A stretch of 64,000 nt of DNA from Vampirovibrio sp. GTDB lineage: Bacteria > Cyanobacteriota > Vampirovibrionia > Vampirovibrionales > JAJTHC01. Location of the stretch: positions 354,045-418,044 of the forward strand of contig JACEUU010000002.1 of assembly GCA_024998755.1 (NCBI GenBank). Direction: 5' to 3'. Both the position numbers and the translations under genes were made by a program. Of this stretch, positions 54,078-63,446 are shown piece by piece (the stretch's first letter is position 1; each line of letters begins with the position of its first letter). The notes under the pieces are model-generated. The model worked only from the letters and a program-made list of their open reading frames with translations. It made no database searches and was not told the origin of the DNA.

Positions 54078-55733
54078 ATGCTTTCGCACTCTTTAGAAGC
54101 AAAAATAGTACCCCAACTACCCACCCGTCAGTTTATACTTTCGGTTTTAGCTCCCATTACTATTGTGGGTTTAGGGCTGGCTACAGCTTGGGTTTTAGGT
54201 GGTAAAGCAGAACTACGCTTAGATGCGTTTACCGCGCTACCCCAAAGCCTTTCAGCCGTGTTAGTAGCAGTGGTTGCAGGCTTTATGCTGTTTACTACTA
54301 AAAACATCCTTCAAAAACCGCTGTGGGCTATTTTAGCGTTATTAGCCATCTTTTTTTGGGAAGCCTTGTTTTCAAAAATAACCCAGCTAGCCTTTGGCTT
54401 GACAGGTTTAGCTGCTTTAGGCGTCTTTCTTAACCATTTTAGCTGGCTATGGAAACTGCCCGTTTTTCGGTGGGGTCTTGGGTTTACACTCATTTCGGCC
54501 ATTTTCTTTTTTACCAATGCGTCTAGTTTTCAACTTGCCAGTATCGGTGCAGGGTATCAATCAGAACTATTCAAAAACACCGCAGATAGCCCTGCTAAAG
54601 TAGCTGTAGTGGTTTGGGCTTTTTCTGTGGCGGTTGGCTTAATGACTGGCCTACGAGTTTTTATACCCAAAAAAAACGATGGTCTTCAGCCTTCACCCGC
54701 AGATTGGCTTCAGCAATGGGGCATATTTATTGGCATGGCACTGTTTTTTATTCTAGGCTTTTTTATTATTGCGTTTCCGCTTGCCATGGAAACCGCCCAT
54801 TTAAATATGTATTTACCGCCAACCCTACTATTCACCCAATTTATTGCCGGCTGGATTCGCTCAGGGGTTGAGGCTGGGGTGCCGCTTAAAACGCCTAAAT
54901 GGTTAAGCCCCAGCAAACTAAGCCAATGGTTGGGCATTATGGTTTTGATACTTTGGTTATTGTTTCCATTAATTGCCAACAAAGCAACATTAATTGCAGG
55001 ATTTATGGTGTTAGGGCTTCAAGCTATTATTTTGAAGAAAACGGGCATTGGCATAAATTGGGGATGGCCTAAACTACCTAAAATCAGCGTTATTCAGCAA
55101 CTCATAATGGGGGTTAGTTTAAGCATATTAACAGTGCTTGTATTAGTAGCAACTGGGCTAAGTACGGCGTTTACTGAAAAACTAGACTATTTTTCCAACG
55201 GCTTTAACAACACCAGTACGCTAAAAATTCGGGAAGACAACCTGCACCATTTATTTGAAGAGTGGCGGAGTAATTTGTCGCCCAAAGTGGTGTTGTTGGG
55301 TAACGGGCTAGCGGCATCTCGGCACGATATTTTCTTTGTTTCGGCTCAACGCCGCTGGAATTATGGCATTCTCGTTCAAACAACTCACAACGCTTACGTT
55401 GAATTGTTCTATGATTACGGCATGATGGCGTTGATTTATTTTGCCACATGGGCGGTGCTCTTCTTTTCAGCTCTGAAAACCGTTAGTAGTAACCGTATTC
55501 ACCCAGTAGCCAAGCACGCCGCTATTTTGATTCTTTGTTTTACCTTCTTTTTTGGTGCGAATGGCTTGGTAGATGGCATTGTTGCCCCCTGTATGACCCA
55601 AACCTTTACCATGTTAGGCTTACTCGAAGGCATCCGTCGGTTTTGGCCTCAACAAGCTATGGCTGCTGCTTTACACTCTAATTTTTCACAACAACTGCTT
55701 TTAAAAAGACAACAAAACTCTCTGAGTAGATAG
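54078..55733 (+). CDS. O-antigen polymerase/ligase-like membrane protein
   Basis: 551 aa with about 11-12 hydrophobic segments. The large extracytoplasmic loop and the motif THNAYVELFYDYGMMALIYF near residue 435 fit the Wzy/WaaL superfamily. In a Wzx/Wzy cluster between Wzc- and Wza-like genes, polymerase is the likely role; ligase cannot be excluded. Confidence 0.78.
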   Translation: MLSHSLEAKIVPQLPTRQFILSVLAPITIVGLGLATAWVLGGKAELRLDAFTALPQSLSAVLVAVVAGFMLFTTKNILQKPLWAILALLAIFFWEALFSKITQLAFGLTGLAALGVFLNHFSWLWKLPVFRWGLGFTLISAIFFFTNASSFQLASIGAGYQSELFKNTADSPAKVAVVVWAFSVAVGLMTGLRVFIPKKNDGLQPSPADWLQQWGIFIGMALFFILGFFIIAFPLAMETAHLNMYLPPTLLFTQFIAGWIRSGVEAGVPLKTPKWLSPSKLSQWLGIMVLILWLLFPLIANKATLIAGFMVLGLQAIILKKTGIGINWGWPKLPKISVIQQLIMGVSLSILTVLVLVATGLSTAFTEKLDYFSNGFNNTSTLKIREDNLHHLFEEWRSNLSPKVVLLGNGLAASRHDIFFVSAQRRWNYGILVQTTHNAYVELFYDYGMMALIYFATWAVLFFSALKTVSSNRIHPVAKHAAILILCFTFFFGANGLVDGIVAPCMTQTFTMLGLLEGIRRFWPQQAMAAALHSNFSQQLLLKRQQNSLSR

Positions 55734-55746
55734 GATTCCTAACAAT

Positions 55747-56922
55747 ATGAACAAATTGATGACACGCCTAATAGCTTTGGTCTTACTGGCAACCCTTCAG
55801 GGGGTAACCTTTACTGCTGCTTGGGCGGAAGATAAACCGATTGATTTACGTAAAGCACCCGTGCAAACCCCAGGGCTTATTCCCGCTATTACCAGTGAAA
55901 ACTTGGAAGAATCTGAAGCAACCATTCCTGCCAAACGCCCATACCGCTTAGGGCCGAATGATACAGTTCAAATCAACTTTTTTTCAGTGCCAGAACTCAA
56001 TTTGTTGGATGTTCGATTAAGCCCAGATGGTAGTATTATGATTCCCGCCTTAGGCACCATTAACTGTAATGGCTTAACACTAGATGAACTTCAAGCCAAA
56101 ATTCAAATAGATATGGCAAAATACTTGAAAGACCCTCGGGTTTCGATTAACTTAATTACCACCAAACCACTGGTAGTTTCTGTATTAGGAGCCGTTCGCA
56201 GAGCGGGGAATTATGAATTTAACACCAACCCATCTAAAGCTCAATTACAACCCAACGCTTTGAATGATTTCCTGAAGGTCGAAAGAACGTCTCCTACCTT
56301 GGTAAACGCCGTTATTGCGGCAGGTGGTATGGATTATGATGCCAATATGGAAAAAGTAACCATTATTAATAATTATTCTAAAGAACAGTACAAAATCAAT
56401 TTATTGCCCTTAGTGATGGGTGTAGAAAAACACCCCGATATTTGGCTCACCTATGGCGATATGATTCACATTGAACGCCTCAATTCACCCTTAGCTGTGA
56501 ACCCGGCCCACTTTAAGGCCTTAGCCAGAACCACTTATTTTTCAGACACGATGCCAGTTAGGGTGTATGGCTATGTAGCCAACCCGGGCTTAGTGCAGTT
56601 AGATACGTCTAGAAACGTGGATGTAAACTCTGCCATTGCGTTAGCGGGTGGTTTTCAGGGCGATTTTGCTTATTCCCCTTCCAAAGTTATGATTGCTAGA
56701 AAAGATGAATTTGGGCACTTGGCAACCCGTATTATTAACCCTCGGGAAGAAGATGCCACCGTGTTACCGGGTGATATTATTTATGTGCCAGACAAACCTA
56801 TTTCAAAAATTGTACGTGGCTTCCGTATTGTAACCACCCTCATTTCGCCAATTAGCACGTTTGCAGGGGCTTACAATTCAACGGCGTTGCTGTTTGACCC
56901 TACCCGTAACTTTAGAAGATAG
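55747..56922 (+). CDS. Wza-like polysaccharide export protein
   Basis: 391 aa. Signal peptide at residues 1-27 (ending TAAWAED) without a lipobox Cys. Poly_export domain: PYRLGPNDTVQINFFSVPEL, LSPDGSIMIPALGTINCNGL and DPRVSINLI, then two SLBB-type segments (VVSVLGAVRRAGNYEF and VRVYGYVANPGLVQLD). Forms the periplasmic and outer-membrane channel for the polymer. Confidence 0.9.
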   Translation: MNKLMTRLIALVLLATLQGVTFTAAWAEDKPIDLRKAPVQTPGLIPAITSENLEESEATIPAKRPYRLGPNDTVQINFFSVPELNLLDVRLSPDGSIMIPALGTINCNGLTLDELQAKIQIDMAKYLKDPRVSINLITTKPLVVSVLGAVRRAGNYEFNTNPSKAQLQPNALNDFLKVERTSPTLVNAVIAAGGMDYDANMEKVTIINNYSKEQYKINLLPLVMGVEKHPDIWLTYGDMIHIERLNSPLAVNPAHFKALARTTYFSDTMPVRVYGYVANPGLVQLDTSRNVDVNSAIALAGGFQGDFAYSPSKVMIARKDEFGHLATRIINPREEDATVLPGDIIYVPDKPISKIVRGFRIVTTLISPISTFAGAYNSTALLFDPTRNFRR

Positions 56923-56996
56923 TACGCCATTGGGTTAATAGTTAATAGAATCAATCCCTTGTATTCTCTTGGTATAGTTATTCTCACCAAAATCTA

Positions 56997-57062
56997 GTAG
57001 GGGCGGATTGCATCCGCCCGAATCAAGGGCTTATAAAACGGGCGGATGCAATCCGCCCCTAC
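56997..57062. repeat. Family C core hairpin, copy 3, in the leader of the flippase gene
   Basis: A perfect 24-bp inverted repeat (arms 56997-57020 and 57039-57062) with an 18-nt loop, without the outer ends seen in copies 1 and 2. Its right arm ends 12 bases before the flippase start, so in RNA it would lie next to the ribosome site. Confidence 0.8.
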
Positions 57063-57074
57063 AGAGAAAAAACA

Positions 57075-58463
57075 ATGAATTCAAATCAACCACCTCAAAC
57101 CAAAACGGAATATCCTGAAAATTTAGCCACCAAGCTAACCTCTAAAAAGCAACTTAAAAAAAGTATGCTCATTAACTTGCTAACCAAAGTGCTTCCCATT
57201 ATTATTGGCATTGTAACCACACCTTACCTCATCAGTGGTTTGGGTGATGAACGCTTTGGTATTATTCAAATTTACTGGACGATTGTGGGCTTTTCCACCG
57301 TGTTTGATTTTGGGTTAGGCCGGGCATTAACGCAACTGGTTTCAAAAATGATTGCCCAACATGAACATGAAACCCTCGGCCCAACAGTCTGGACGATTAT
57401 CACCATTATGATAGGCTTAAGTTCCGTAGGCATGATTGGGCTACTGCTAGCCACCAAACCGATTGTGGCTGCCATTAACGTTTCCCCCCAGTATTTTGAT
57501 GAAGCTTGTAGAGGCTATCAGTGGCTGGTCATGTCGTTACCGTTGCTGATTGTTTTCATCGGGCTAACGGGCATTTTGGAATCGTTTCAACGGTTTTGGG
57601 ATACCAACCTGCAACGATATCCTATTTTGTTTTTCAACTTTGTAGCACCCGTCCTTCTGCTTAAATGGTTTCCGCATTTGGATTGGATGATGATGATGGT
57701 GGTGGTGGGGCGTATTATTGCTACCATTATGGCTTTAGTTTCAGTGAGCAAGTGTTTCCCCCAGTTTTGGCGGTCAATTGCGTGGGATGGGTCTCATCTA
57801 CAATCGCTCCTCAAGTTTGGTTCTTGGACGACGATTAGCAACATTGTTCGCCCCTTTATGCTTTACCAAGATAGATTATTTTTAGCCAATTGGCTAACCC
57901 CTGCTAATATCATTTTTTATACCACGCCTTATGGGGTTTTAAGCAGACAAGTGGTGTTTGCGGAATCTGTTTTGAATGTGTTGTTTCCTGCGTTTGGCAC
58001 TAGCTTCGTGAAAGATCCTCAACGGGCTAAAGGGATGTATTTAAAGGCAATTTTGTATTTATCTATTGGGTTTGGGTTAATTGCTCTGTTTTTTACGTTT
58101 ACATCTAAGTGGTTGTTAACGCTTTGGTTAAGCGAAAGTTTTGCAGAAAAATCTTGGTTAATTACGGTGGTTTGTGCGTATGTTCATGCGTTGGCTAGCG
58201 TGAACCTTGTTCCGCTTAGTTTAATTCAAGCTTCGGGTCGGTCAGATATTACGGCGAAGGTATTGCTCATTCAATTTCCGTTTTACATTTTCTTATTGTG
58301 GTGGGGCGTTAAAGAATATGGCTTGATTGCTGCCCCTGCGGTGCTATTTCTTCGCTTGGTGGCTGATACTTGGATGATGCACTGGCAAGCGATGCGTCTG
58401 CTTAAAACGGCTATCGCCAACCATGTTCCAGACCCCCCGCCTCTATCGACGACTGCTGTTTAA
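57075..58463 (+). CDS. Wzx-like polysaccharide flippase
   Basis: 462 aa with about 12-14 hydrophobic segments. An N-terminal basic region is followed by MLINLLTKVLPIIIGIVTTP and LISGLGDERFGIIQIYWTIV, the usual opening of RfbX/Wzx/MurJ-type exporters. Moves the lipid-linked repeat unit across the inner membrane. No Shine-Dalgarno was seen; a stable hairpin precedes the start. Confidence 0.85.
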   Translation: MNSNQPPQTKTEYPENLATKLTSKKQLKKSMLINLLTKVLPIIIGIVTTPYLISGLGDERFGIIQIYWTIVGFSTVFDFGLGRALTQLVSKMIAQHEHETLGPTVWTIITIMIGLSSVGMIGLLLATKPIVAAINVSPQYFDEACRGYQWLVMSLPLLIVFIGLTGILESFQRFWDTNLQRYPILFFNFVAPVLLLKWFPHLDWMMMMVVVGRIIATIMALVSVSKCFPQFWRSIAWDGSHLQSLLKFGSWTTISNIVRPFMLYQDRLFLANWLTPANIIFYTTPYGVLSRQVVFAESVLNVLFPAFGTSFVKDPQRAKGMYLKAILYLSIGFGLIALFFTFTSKWLLTLWLSESFAEKSWLITVVCAYVHALASVNLVPLSLIQASGRSDITAKVLLIQFPFYIFLLWWGVKEYGLIAAPAVLFLRLVADTWMMHWQAMRLLKTAIANHVPDPPPLSTTAV

Positions 58464-58519
58464 TATGCTAAGCTTTTAACACTTGAATACTCCTAAAAAC
58501 AGAAGACGGTGTTAAAAAA

Positions 58520-59341
58520 ATGACTGCTTTCAAACAACAACCCCTATTAGCCATTGCAACCCTGCTTGGGGCAATGGGTCAACTGCTTGCACCTTCGTTT
58601 CATCAGCTAACGGGCTTGGGGTCTAGTTTTATGCAAGCAACCAATGCTACTATTGTTAATGCTCCAGAAGTACCGGCGGGTTATGCTTTTAGTATTTGGG
58701 GCATTATTTTTATGTTATCCCTTGTTTTTGGGATTTTTCAGACCTTACCCAAAAACTGGAACAACCCCTCTTTTTCGGCAATTCGTTTACCAATGCTTGG
58801 GCTATTCTGGAGTGCTTCAGCTTGGATGGTACTTCTTCAATTAAAGGGCGAAGGTTGGTATTTAGCCGCTATTATTTGGCTAATGCTAGGGTTTGCCTTA
58901 ACGGCATTTTTTACCAATCATCAACATCAAAACCAACTGAATCCTTCAACCAAAATAAATCTTCAACGATGGTTGATTAACCCATTAGTTGGGTTATTTA
59001 GCGGATGGCTTTCTATTGCGGTCTTTCTAAACAGCAGTTCGGTCATAAGGCTTTACCAATGGCATCAGTTTTTTGATGTGAACATTTCACCCACCTTACA
59101 AGCCATTCTTACGCTTGTTTTGGCGTTTCTATTTGGTGGCATGATTCTTATTAAAACAAAAGGCAATGGCTGGTATGGTGGCACGCTCCTATGGGGATTA
59201 GTAGGGGTTATTGTTGCCAATACGGTTAAAGTACCCAATCTAACCATCGCTATGTTAGCTGGTGGCTTGGTGGTCGGTGTATTAGGGTTAATGCTTCTAC
59301 TTAATAAACTGGTCTTTCAAAAAGCAAACCAAGCATTATAA
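58520..59341 (+). CDS. TspO/MBR-like tryptophan-rich membrane protein
   Basis: 273 aa, about seven hydrophobic helices and many Trp. VPAGYAFSIWGIIFML and GLFWSASAWMVLL match the TspO/MBR pattern, but the protein is nearly twice the length of TspO and belongs to the long 'tryptophan-rich sensory protein' group. Ligand unknown. Confidence 0.72.
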   Translation: MTAFKQQPLLAIATLLGAMGQLLAPSFHQLTGLGSSFMQATNATIVNAPEVPAGYAFSIWGIIFMLSLVFGIFQTLPKNWNNPSFSAIRLPMLGLFWSASAWMVLLQLKGEGWYLAAIIWLMLGFALTAFFTNHQHQNQLNPSTKINLQRWLINPLVGLFSGWLSIAVFLNSSSVIRLYQWHQFFDVNISPTLQAILTLVLAFLFGGMILIKTKGNGWYGGTLLWGLVGVIVANTVKVPNLTIAMLAGGLVVGVLGLMLLLNKLVFQKANQAL

Positions 59342-59416
59342 TAGAAGCCGAACCAAGCTTGATTTTTTTGATATAATAAGGCTTAATCTCCCTTTTTTGA
59401 TAGAAAGCCTTTCTTC

Positions 59417-60721
59417 GTGATGACCACCCCTACCCAAGCTCCTGAACAGACCCCACTACTGCCCGAATTTATACAACAAGCAGAAGCCCTCATTCAAGGC
59501 GGAGACTTATTGCCTTCAGGCGTTAACCACCTAGCACGCAGGCTACAAACCGCCGTGGAAACCAACACCCCCTTGCGAATTAAATTGGGGCTAGACCCCA
59601 CCCGCCCAGATTTACACCTAGGGCACGCCGTGGTACTTAAAAAACTTCGAGCATTCCAAGATTTAGGGCATCAAGCCGTGCTAATTATTGGCGATGCTAC
59701 CGCCCTCATCGGCGACCCTTCAGGGCGAAACAACACCCGTCCACCGTTAACCGAAGCGGAAGTGCTGGTGAATGCTCAAACGTATTTAGACCAAGCATCT
59801 AAAATTATTAATCTTGAAAAGGCTGAAATTGTTCGTAACAGTGCCTTTTTTAATGAAATGGGCTTGCAAGGTTTACTTCAATTGACGGCTCAAGTAACGG
59901 TGGCTCAAATTTTAGCTCGGGATGATTTTTCAAAACGCTACAGCCAAAACACCCCCATTGCCTTACATGAATTTTTGTACCCTTTAATGCAGGCTTATGA
60001 TTCTGTGATGGTCAAAGCGGATTTAGAATTGGGTGGGTCTGATCAACGTTTTAATAACCTACTAGGGCGTGAAATTCAATTAGCTTATGCCAAACTGCGG
60101 GGCGAAGACCCTAACGCTATTAATCCGCAATTGGTGCTATTACTGCCCTTGCTGGAAGGGACGGATGGCAAGGTGAAAATGAGCAAATCTTACCCAGAAA
60201 ACTGCATTAACTTGACGGATTCGCCCAACGAAATGTTTGGCAAGCTGATGTCGATTCCGGATACCATGATTATTCGGTACGAAACGTTGTTGGCTCAACT
60301 TCCCCAACAGCAATTGAAACAACATGCAGAGATGCTAGCAGACCCTGAAGGGTATGGTATAAACCCTCGGGATATGAAGGTGGGTTTGGCGAAATTTATT
60401 GTGGCTTCATTCCACAATGGGGAAGCCGCCGAACAAGCCGAAGAAGCTTTTAACGCCTTATTTAGAGACAAGGCCCTTCCCACTGAAATGCCTGAACACA
60501 GCCTAGCTTCAGGTACTGAGCATAACTTGGTAGATTTAATGGTGGAAGCGGGCTTAGCCCCCTCAAAATCAGAAGCTCGTCGGTTAATTCAAGGTGGGGC
60601 GGTTAAGCTCAATGGTGAAACCAAGGTAGAAGATGTTCTATCAACCGTTTCAGGCAAACCTGCTGAAACCCTTGTATTACAAGCTGGTAAACGCAAGTTT
60701 ATTCGGTTATTATTTGCCTAA
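59417..60721 (+). CDS. tyrS: Tyrosyl-tRNA synthetase
   Basis: 434 aa. LRIKLGLDPTRPDLHLGHAV holds the HIGH motif. IIGDATALIGDPSGRNNTRP, EFLYPLMQAYDSV, LGGSDQRFNNLLGREIQ and the KVKMSKSY loop follow. A C-terminal S4 RNA-binding domain (SKSEARRLIQGGAVKLNGE) is present. The KMSKS form and size fit the TyrZ (TyrRS-2) subtype. Starts with a tandem ATG. Confidence 0.94.
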   Translation: MMTTPTQAPEQTPLLPEFIQQAEALIQGGDLLPSGVNHLARRLQTAVETNTPLRIKLGLDPTRPDLHLGHAVVLKKLRAFQDLGHQAVLIIGDATALIGDPSGRNNTRPPLTEAEVLVNAQTYLDQASKIINLEKAEIVRNSAFFNEMGLQGLLQLTAQVTVAQILARDDFSKRYSQNTPIALHEFLYPLMQAYDSVMVKADLELGGSDQRFNNLLGREIQLAYAKLRGEDPNAINPQLVLLLPLLEGTDGKVKMSKSYPENCINLTDSPNEMFGKLMSIPDTMIIRYETLLAQLPQQQLKQHAEMLADPEGYGINPRDMKVGLAKFIVASFHNGEAAEQAEEAFNALFRDKALPTEMPEHSLASGTEHNLVDLMVEAGLAPSKSEARRLIQGGAVKLNGETKVEDVLSTVSGKPAETLVLQAGKRKFIRLLFA

Positions 60722-61979
60722 GTGTTTCAGTCGGCTTACCTTGGTTTGAAGCTTTCGGCTTACCATGTTGATGATTACGGTGTTGCCATTTTTCAAACAA
60801 ACTTTTACCCCACCCGCCTAACACACCCCCAATACCAGCAGCAATACCAGCTATAGTAACAACAGCCGTCTTACTTTTATTCATTTTAATGTTATAGGTT
60901 ATCATGGTTTCAGCTTTGGGTAGGGATAGTTCGGTCAATACCTTTAGAATAGAGGGTAACTCTTTCTCAAAGAATGAAGGGAAGAAACTTTGCTCAACTA
61001 TTGACAAGATGGCTCCTTTCTCTATATCCTGTTTTGATAACTTTAATTCACTTGAGACGATTTTTTTTATTTCCTCAGAAGTAAGCCCCTCCCATACGGT
61101 AATTATCTCACAACTTTTTTGCTCCCCGTTTTTTAGGATTTCTAACGCATCCGACAGATTAGTCGTATAATGTTGTTGCTTAAACAATGATTCTAGTGGG
61201 GGACTTAATGTTATGCTTGCTTCGTGTTGCCCCTGTTTTATCTTTACGTCAATGCCCCAACTCTCCTTTTCTTGTACTCTCCTCATAAATTTTGTTTGCA
61301 TCTCTCTCATGTAGATATCTTCAGGTGTCATCGGAATTGGCTTATTCGTTTCTTGACCTTCTTCTTCCTCCGTCAATGCTCCCACAAGAGTATCGATAAC
61401 GCCATTTTCTTCATTAGCAGCTCGTAGAAAGTGTAAGTGGCAATCCCCTTCATCGGTGAAGGTCAACGAGCGTTTCGGTATTTCCTGCAATAACTGATTA
61501 TCGCTGTAAGATAGGGTCTTCATGGTTGCTATTGTAGACTGCTGATGGGGCGGTATTTGGGAAACGACGACCGCTAAATTATAAATATTTTGGGTGTGTT
61601 TGTCTTCTACCTTAAGATGAAGATGGGTTTGATTTTCCTCATGGTTGAAAGCACTGTGCTTTGATAGAATACGAAACCCTTCTTTGGCTTGAAACTGAAC
61701 CATTCCCGCCGTTAAATCGTCAGAACTGGTTGAAAAATAACTGACGATACCAGCCCCTATTCCTAAAATAGCGGCACCTGTCCCAAAACCTTGAGCTGAG
61801 AATGATAACTTTTTACTGGCTATTTTATCCGTCAGTGGTAAGGGTGAGGGTTGAGTAACAGTGCTTTGTTTGCACCCTAAAAAATCGCTTTTAACACCTG
61901 AACGAAGAGATACTTTATAAGAAGCCTGCTGAACAGAATAGTTCGGCATAATAGGCATACCATTAATACCATTTAACAT
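60699..61979 (-). CDS. Hypothetical protein with two hydrophobic segments
   Basis: 426 aa. Hydrophobic segments near residues 66-86 (FGTGAAILGIGAGIVSYFS) and 378-400 (VVTIAGIAAGIGGVLGGW), the latter followed by a basic end. The region between is soluble and charged, possibly alternating beta-rich and helical parts. No family recognised. The N-terminus (MLNGINGMPIMPNY) recalls those of the 31134 and 20444 genes. Its 3' end overlaps tyrS by 23 bases tail to tail. Confidence 0.65.
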   Translation of the reverse strand: MLNGINGMPIMPNYSVQQASYKVSLRSGVKSDFLGCKQSTVTQPSPLPLTDKIASKKLSFSAQGFGTGAAILGIGAGIVSYFSTSSDDLTAGMVQFQAKEGFRILSKHSAFNHEENQTHLHLKVEDKHTQNIYNLAVVVSQIPPHQQSTIATMKTLSYSDNQLLQEIPKRSLTFTDEGDCHLHFLRAANEENGVIDTLVGALTEEEEGQETNKPIPMTPEDIYMREMQTKFMRRVQEKESWGIDVKIKQGQHEASITLSPPLESLFKQQHYTTNLSDALEILKNGEQKSCEIITVWEGLTSEEIKKIVSSELKLSKQDIEKGAILSIVEQSFFPSFFEKELPSILKVLTELSLPKAETMITYNIKMNKSKTAVVTIAGIAAGIGGVLGGWGKSLFEKWQHRNHQHGKPKASNQGKPTETLRQIITE

Positions 61980-62086
61980 ACAAAAAACCCACTACTTTAA
62001 TAGTATTCATAGTATTTAATAATAGCGTGGAAAAGTAGTCTTGTCATCACCTTTTATAAAAAAGAAGTAAACCACAGAAAGAATTC

Positions 62087-62232
62087 ATACCCATTCACAG
62101 ATTGAATGTCGTTAGATGGAGACTAGGCACCAGTAAGTTAAAAACCGCAGGAGTACAGAGACGTACTTTGAGGATTTTTAACTTGCTGGTAACAACGTAT
62201 ACGCTGACGCCATTTAAACTGTAAATGGGTAT
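62087..62232. mobile_element. IS630-type MITE, family B, copy 2
   Basis: 146 bp. The ends ATACCCATTCACAGATTGAA and, reverse-complemented, ATACCCATTTACAGTTTAAA resemble the IS630 ends at 16120. Inside is a second inverted repeat (CCAGTAAGTTAAAAA / TTTTTAACTTGCTGG). No coding capacity. The flanks 61980-62086 and 62233-62342 hold nothing else clear. Confidence 0.72.
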
Positions 62233-62342
62233 CAAACAAGTGTGGGAAGTTTAACCTAACAAGCTACCCAAAACATGACAATAGGCTTAAACTAAGTGTA
62301 TAAACCCTTATTTTTTAATCGAGAAAGAAATACAATAAAACC

Positions 62343-63398
62343 ATGATGATGATGAGTAGCGTCAGACGACGGGGTAAAGAAGTAGATTCTATTACAGATT
62401 TAACGACGCTTCAAAAAGTAGCTTCTTTATTTATAGCTTTAGGACCTCACAAGTCTGCGGGAATATTAAAGTTTTTTCCTGAAGAACATATGGTAGAACG
62501 GCTTGCGTTTGAAATTGCATCAATGCAGAAGCTAAAACCTGAAATTTTAGCTCAAATAATTAGCGAATTTTATGTGCTTTTTGAAGCACAAGGCTATATT
62601 GTTTCTGGTGGTATTGGGTATGCCAAAGAAATATTGTCTGATTCGTTTGGCGATGAAGCTGCGACAAAAATTATGGATAGGCTGATTGCGAATATGCAAA
62701 GCACGCCGTTTGATTTTTTCAACAAAGCAGACCCCAGCCAATTGGCCTCTTCATTCCAAAACGAAAACCCTCAACTGGTTTCGTTAGTTTTGGCGTATTT
62801 AAAGCCACAACGTTCTGCAGCGGTACTTTCATGCCTTTCGCCAGAAATGCAGGTAGAAGTAGCTAGTAGAATTGCAGATATGGATAGAACCAATCCAGAT
62901 GTATTACGTGAGGTTGAATTAATTTTAGAGTCCAAATTCTCATCGGTTATGACGGCAGACTTTAGTGTGGCTGGTGGTGTAGAATCGTTGGCAGATATTT
63001 TGAACTACTCCGATAGAACCACTGAAAAAGCCATTATGGATAACATTGAAATGAAAGACCCTGAAATGGCTGAACACGTTCGGGAACTGATGTTTGTGTT
63101 TGATGATATTTACAAATTGGATAACCGTTCAATTCAACGTATTTTACGAGAAGTTGAAACAAAGGATTTGGCTTTGGCTCTTAAAGGTGCAAAAGACGAA
63201 GTAAAAGAAACGGTTTACAATAATATGTCTGAACGGGCAACAGCCATGCTAAAAGATGATATGGATTATATGGGGGCGGTTCGTGCTAAAGATGTGCAGG
63301 AAAAACAGACCTATATTGTTGGCATTATTCGTACCTTAGAAAGTGCGGGAGAAATTCAAGTAGCTAGAACAGAAGAAGAAGATAATTTTATTAGCTAA
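62343..63398 (+). CDS. fliG: Flagellar motor switch protein
   Basis: 351 aa, starting with four ATG codons. The three FliG domains are visible: N-terminal (TLQKVASLFIALGPHKSAGI...), middle with the hydrophobic/EHPQ-like ENPQLVSLVLAYL, and C-terminal with DIYKLDNRSIQRILREVETK and the charged torque helix (ALKGAKDEVKETVYNNMSERA). It sits at the cytoplasmic C-ring. Followed by a fliH-like gene, the usual flagellar order. Confidence 0.93.
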   Translation: MMMMSSVRRRGKEVDSITDLTTLQKVASLFIALGPHKSAGILKFFPEEHMVERLAFEIASMQKLKPEILAQIISEFYVLFEAQGYIVSGGIGYAKEILSDSFGDEAATKIMDRLIANMQSTPFDFFNKADPSQLASSFQNENPQLVSLVLAYLKPQRSAAVLSCLSPEMQVEVASRIADMDRTNPDVLREVELILESKFSSVMTADFSVAGGVESLADILNYSDRTTEKAIMDNIEMKDPEMAEHVRELMFVFDDIYKLDNRSIQRILREVETKDLALALKGAKDEVKETVYNNMSERATAMLKDDMDYMGAVRAKDVQEKQTYIVGIIRTLESAGEIQVARTEEEDNFIS

Positions 63399-63446
63399 CA
63401 GCAGTCAATAAAAATCAACCTTATCAATAGGATAAATTGAAGCACT

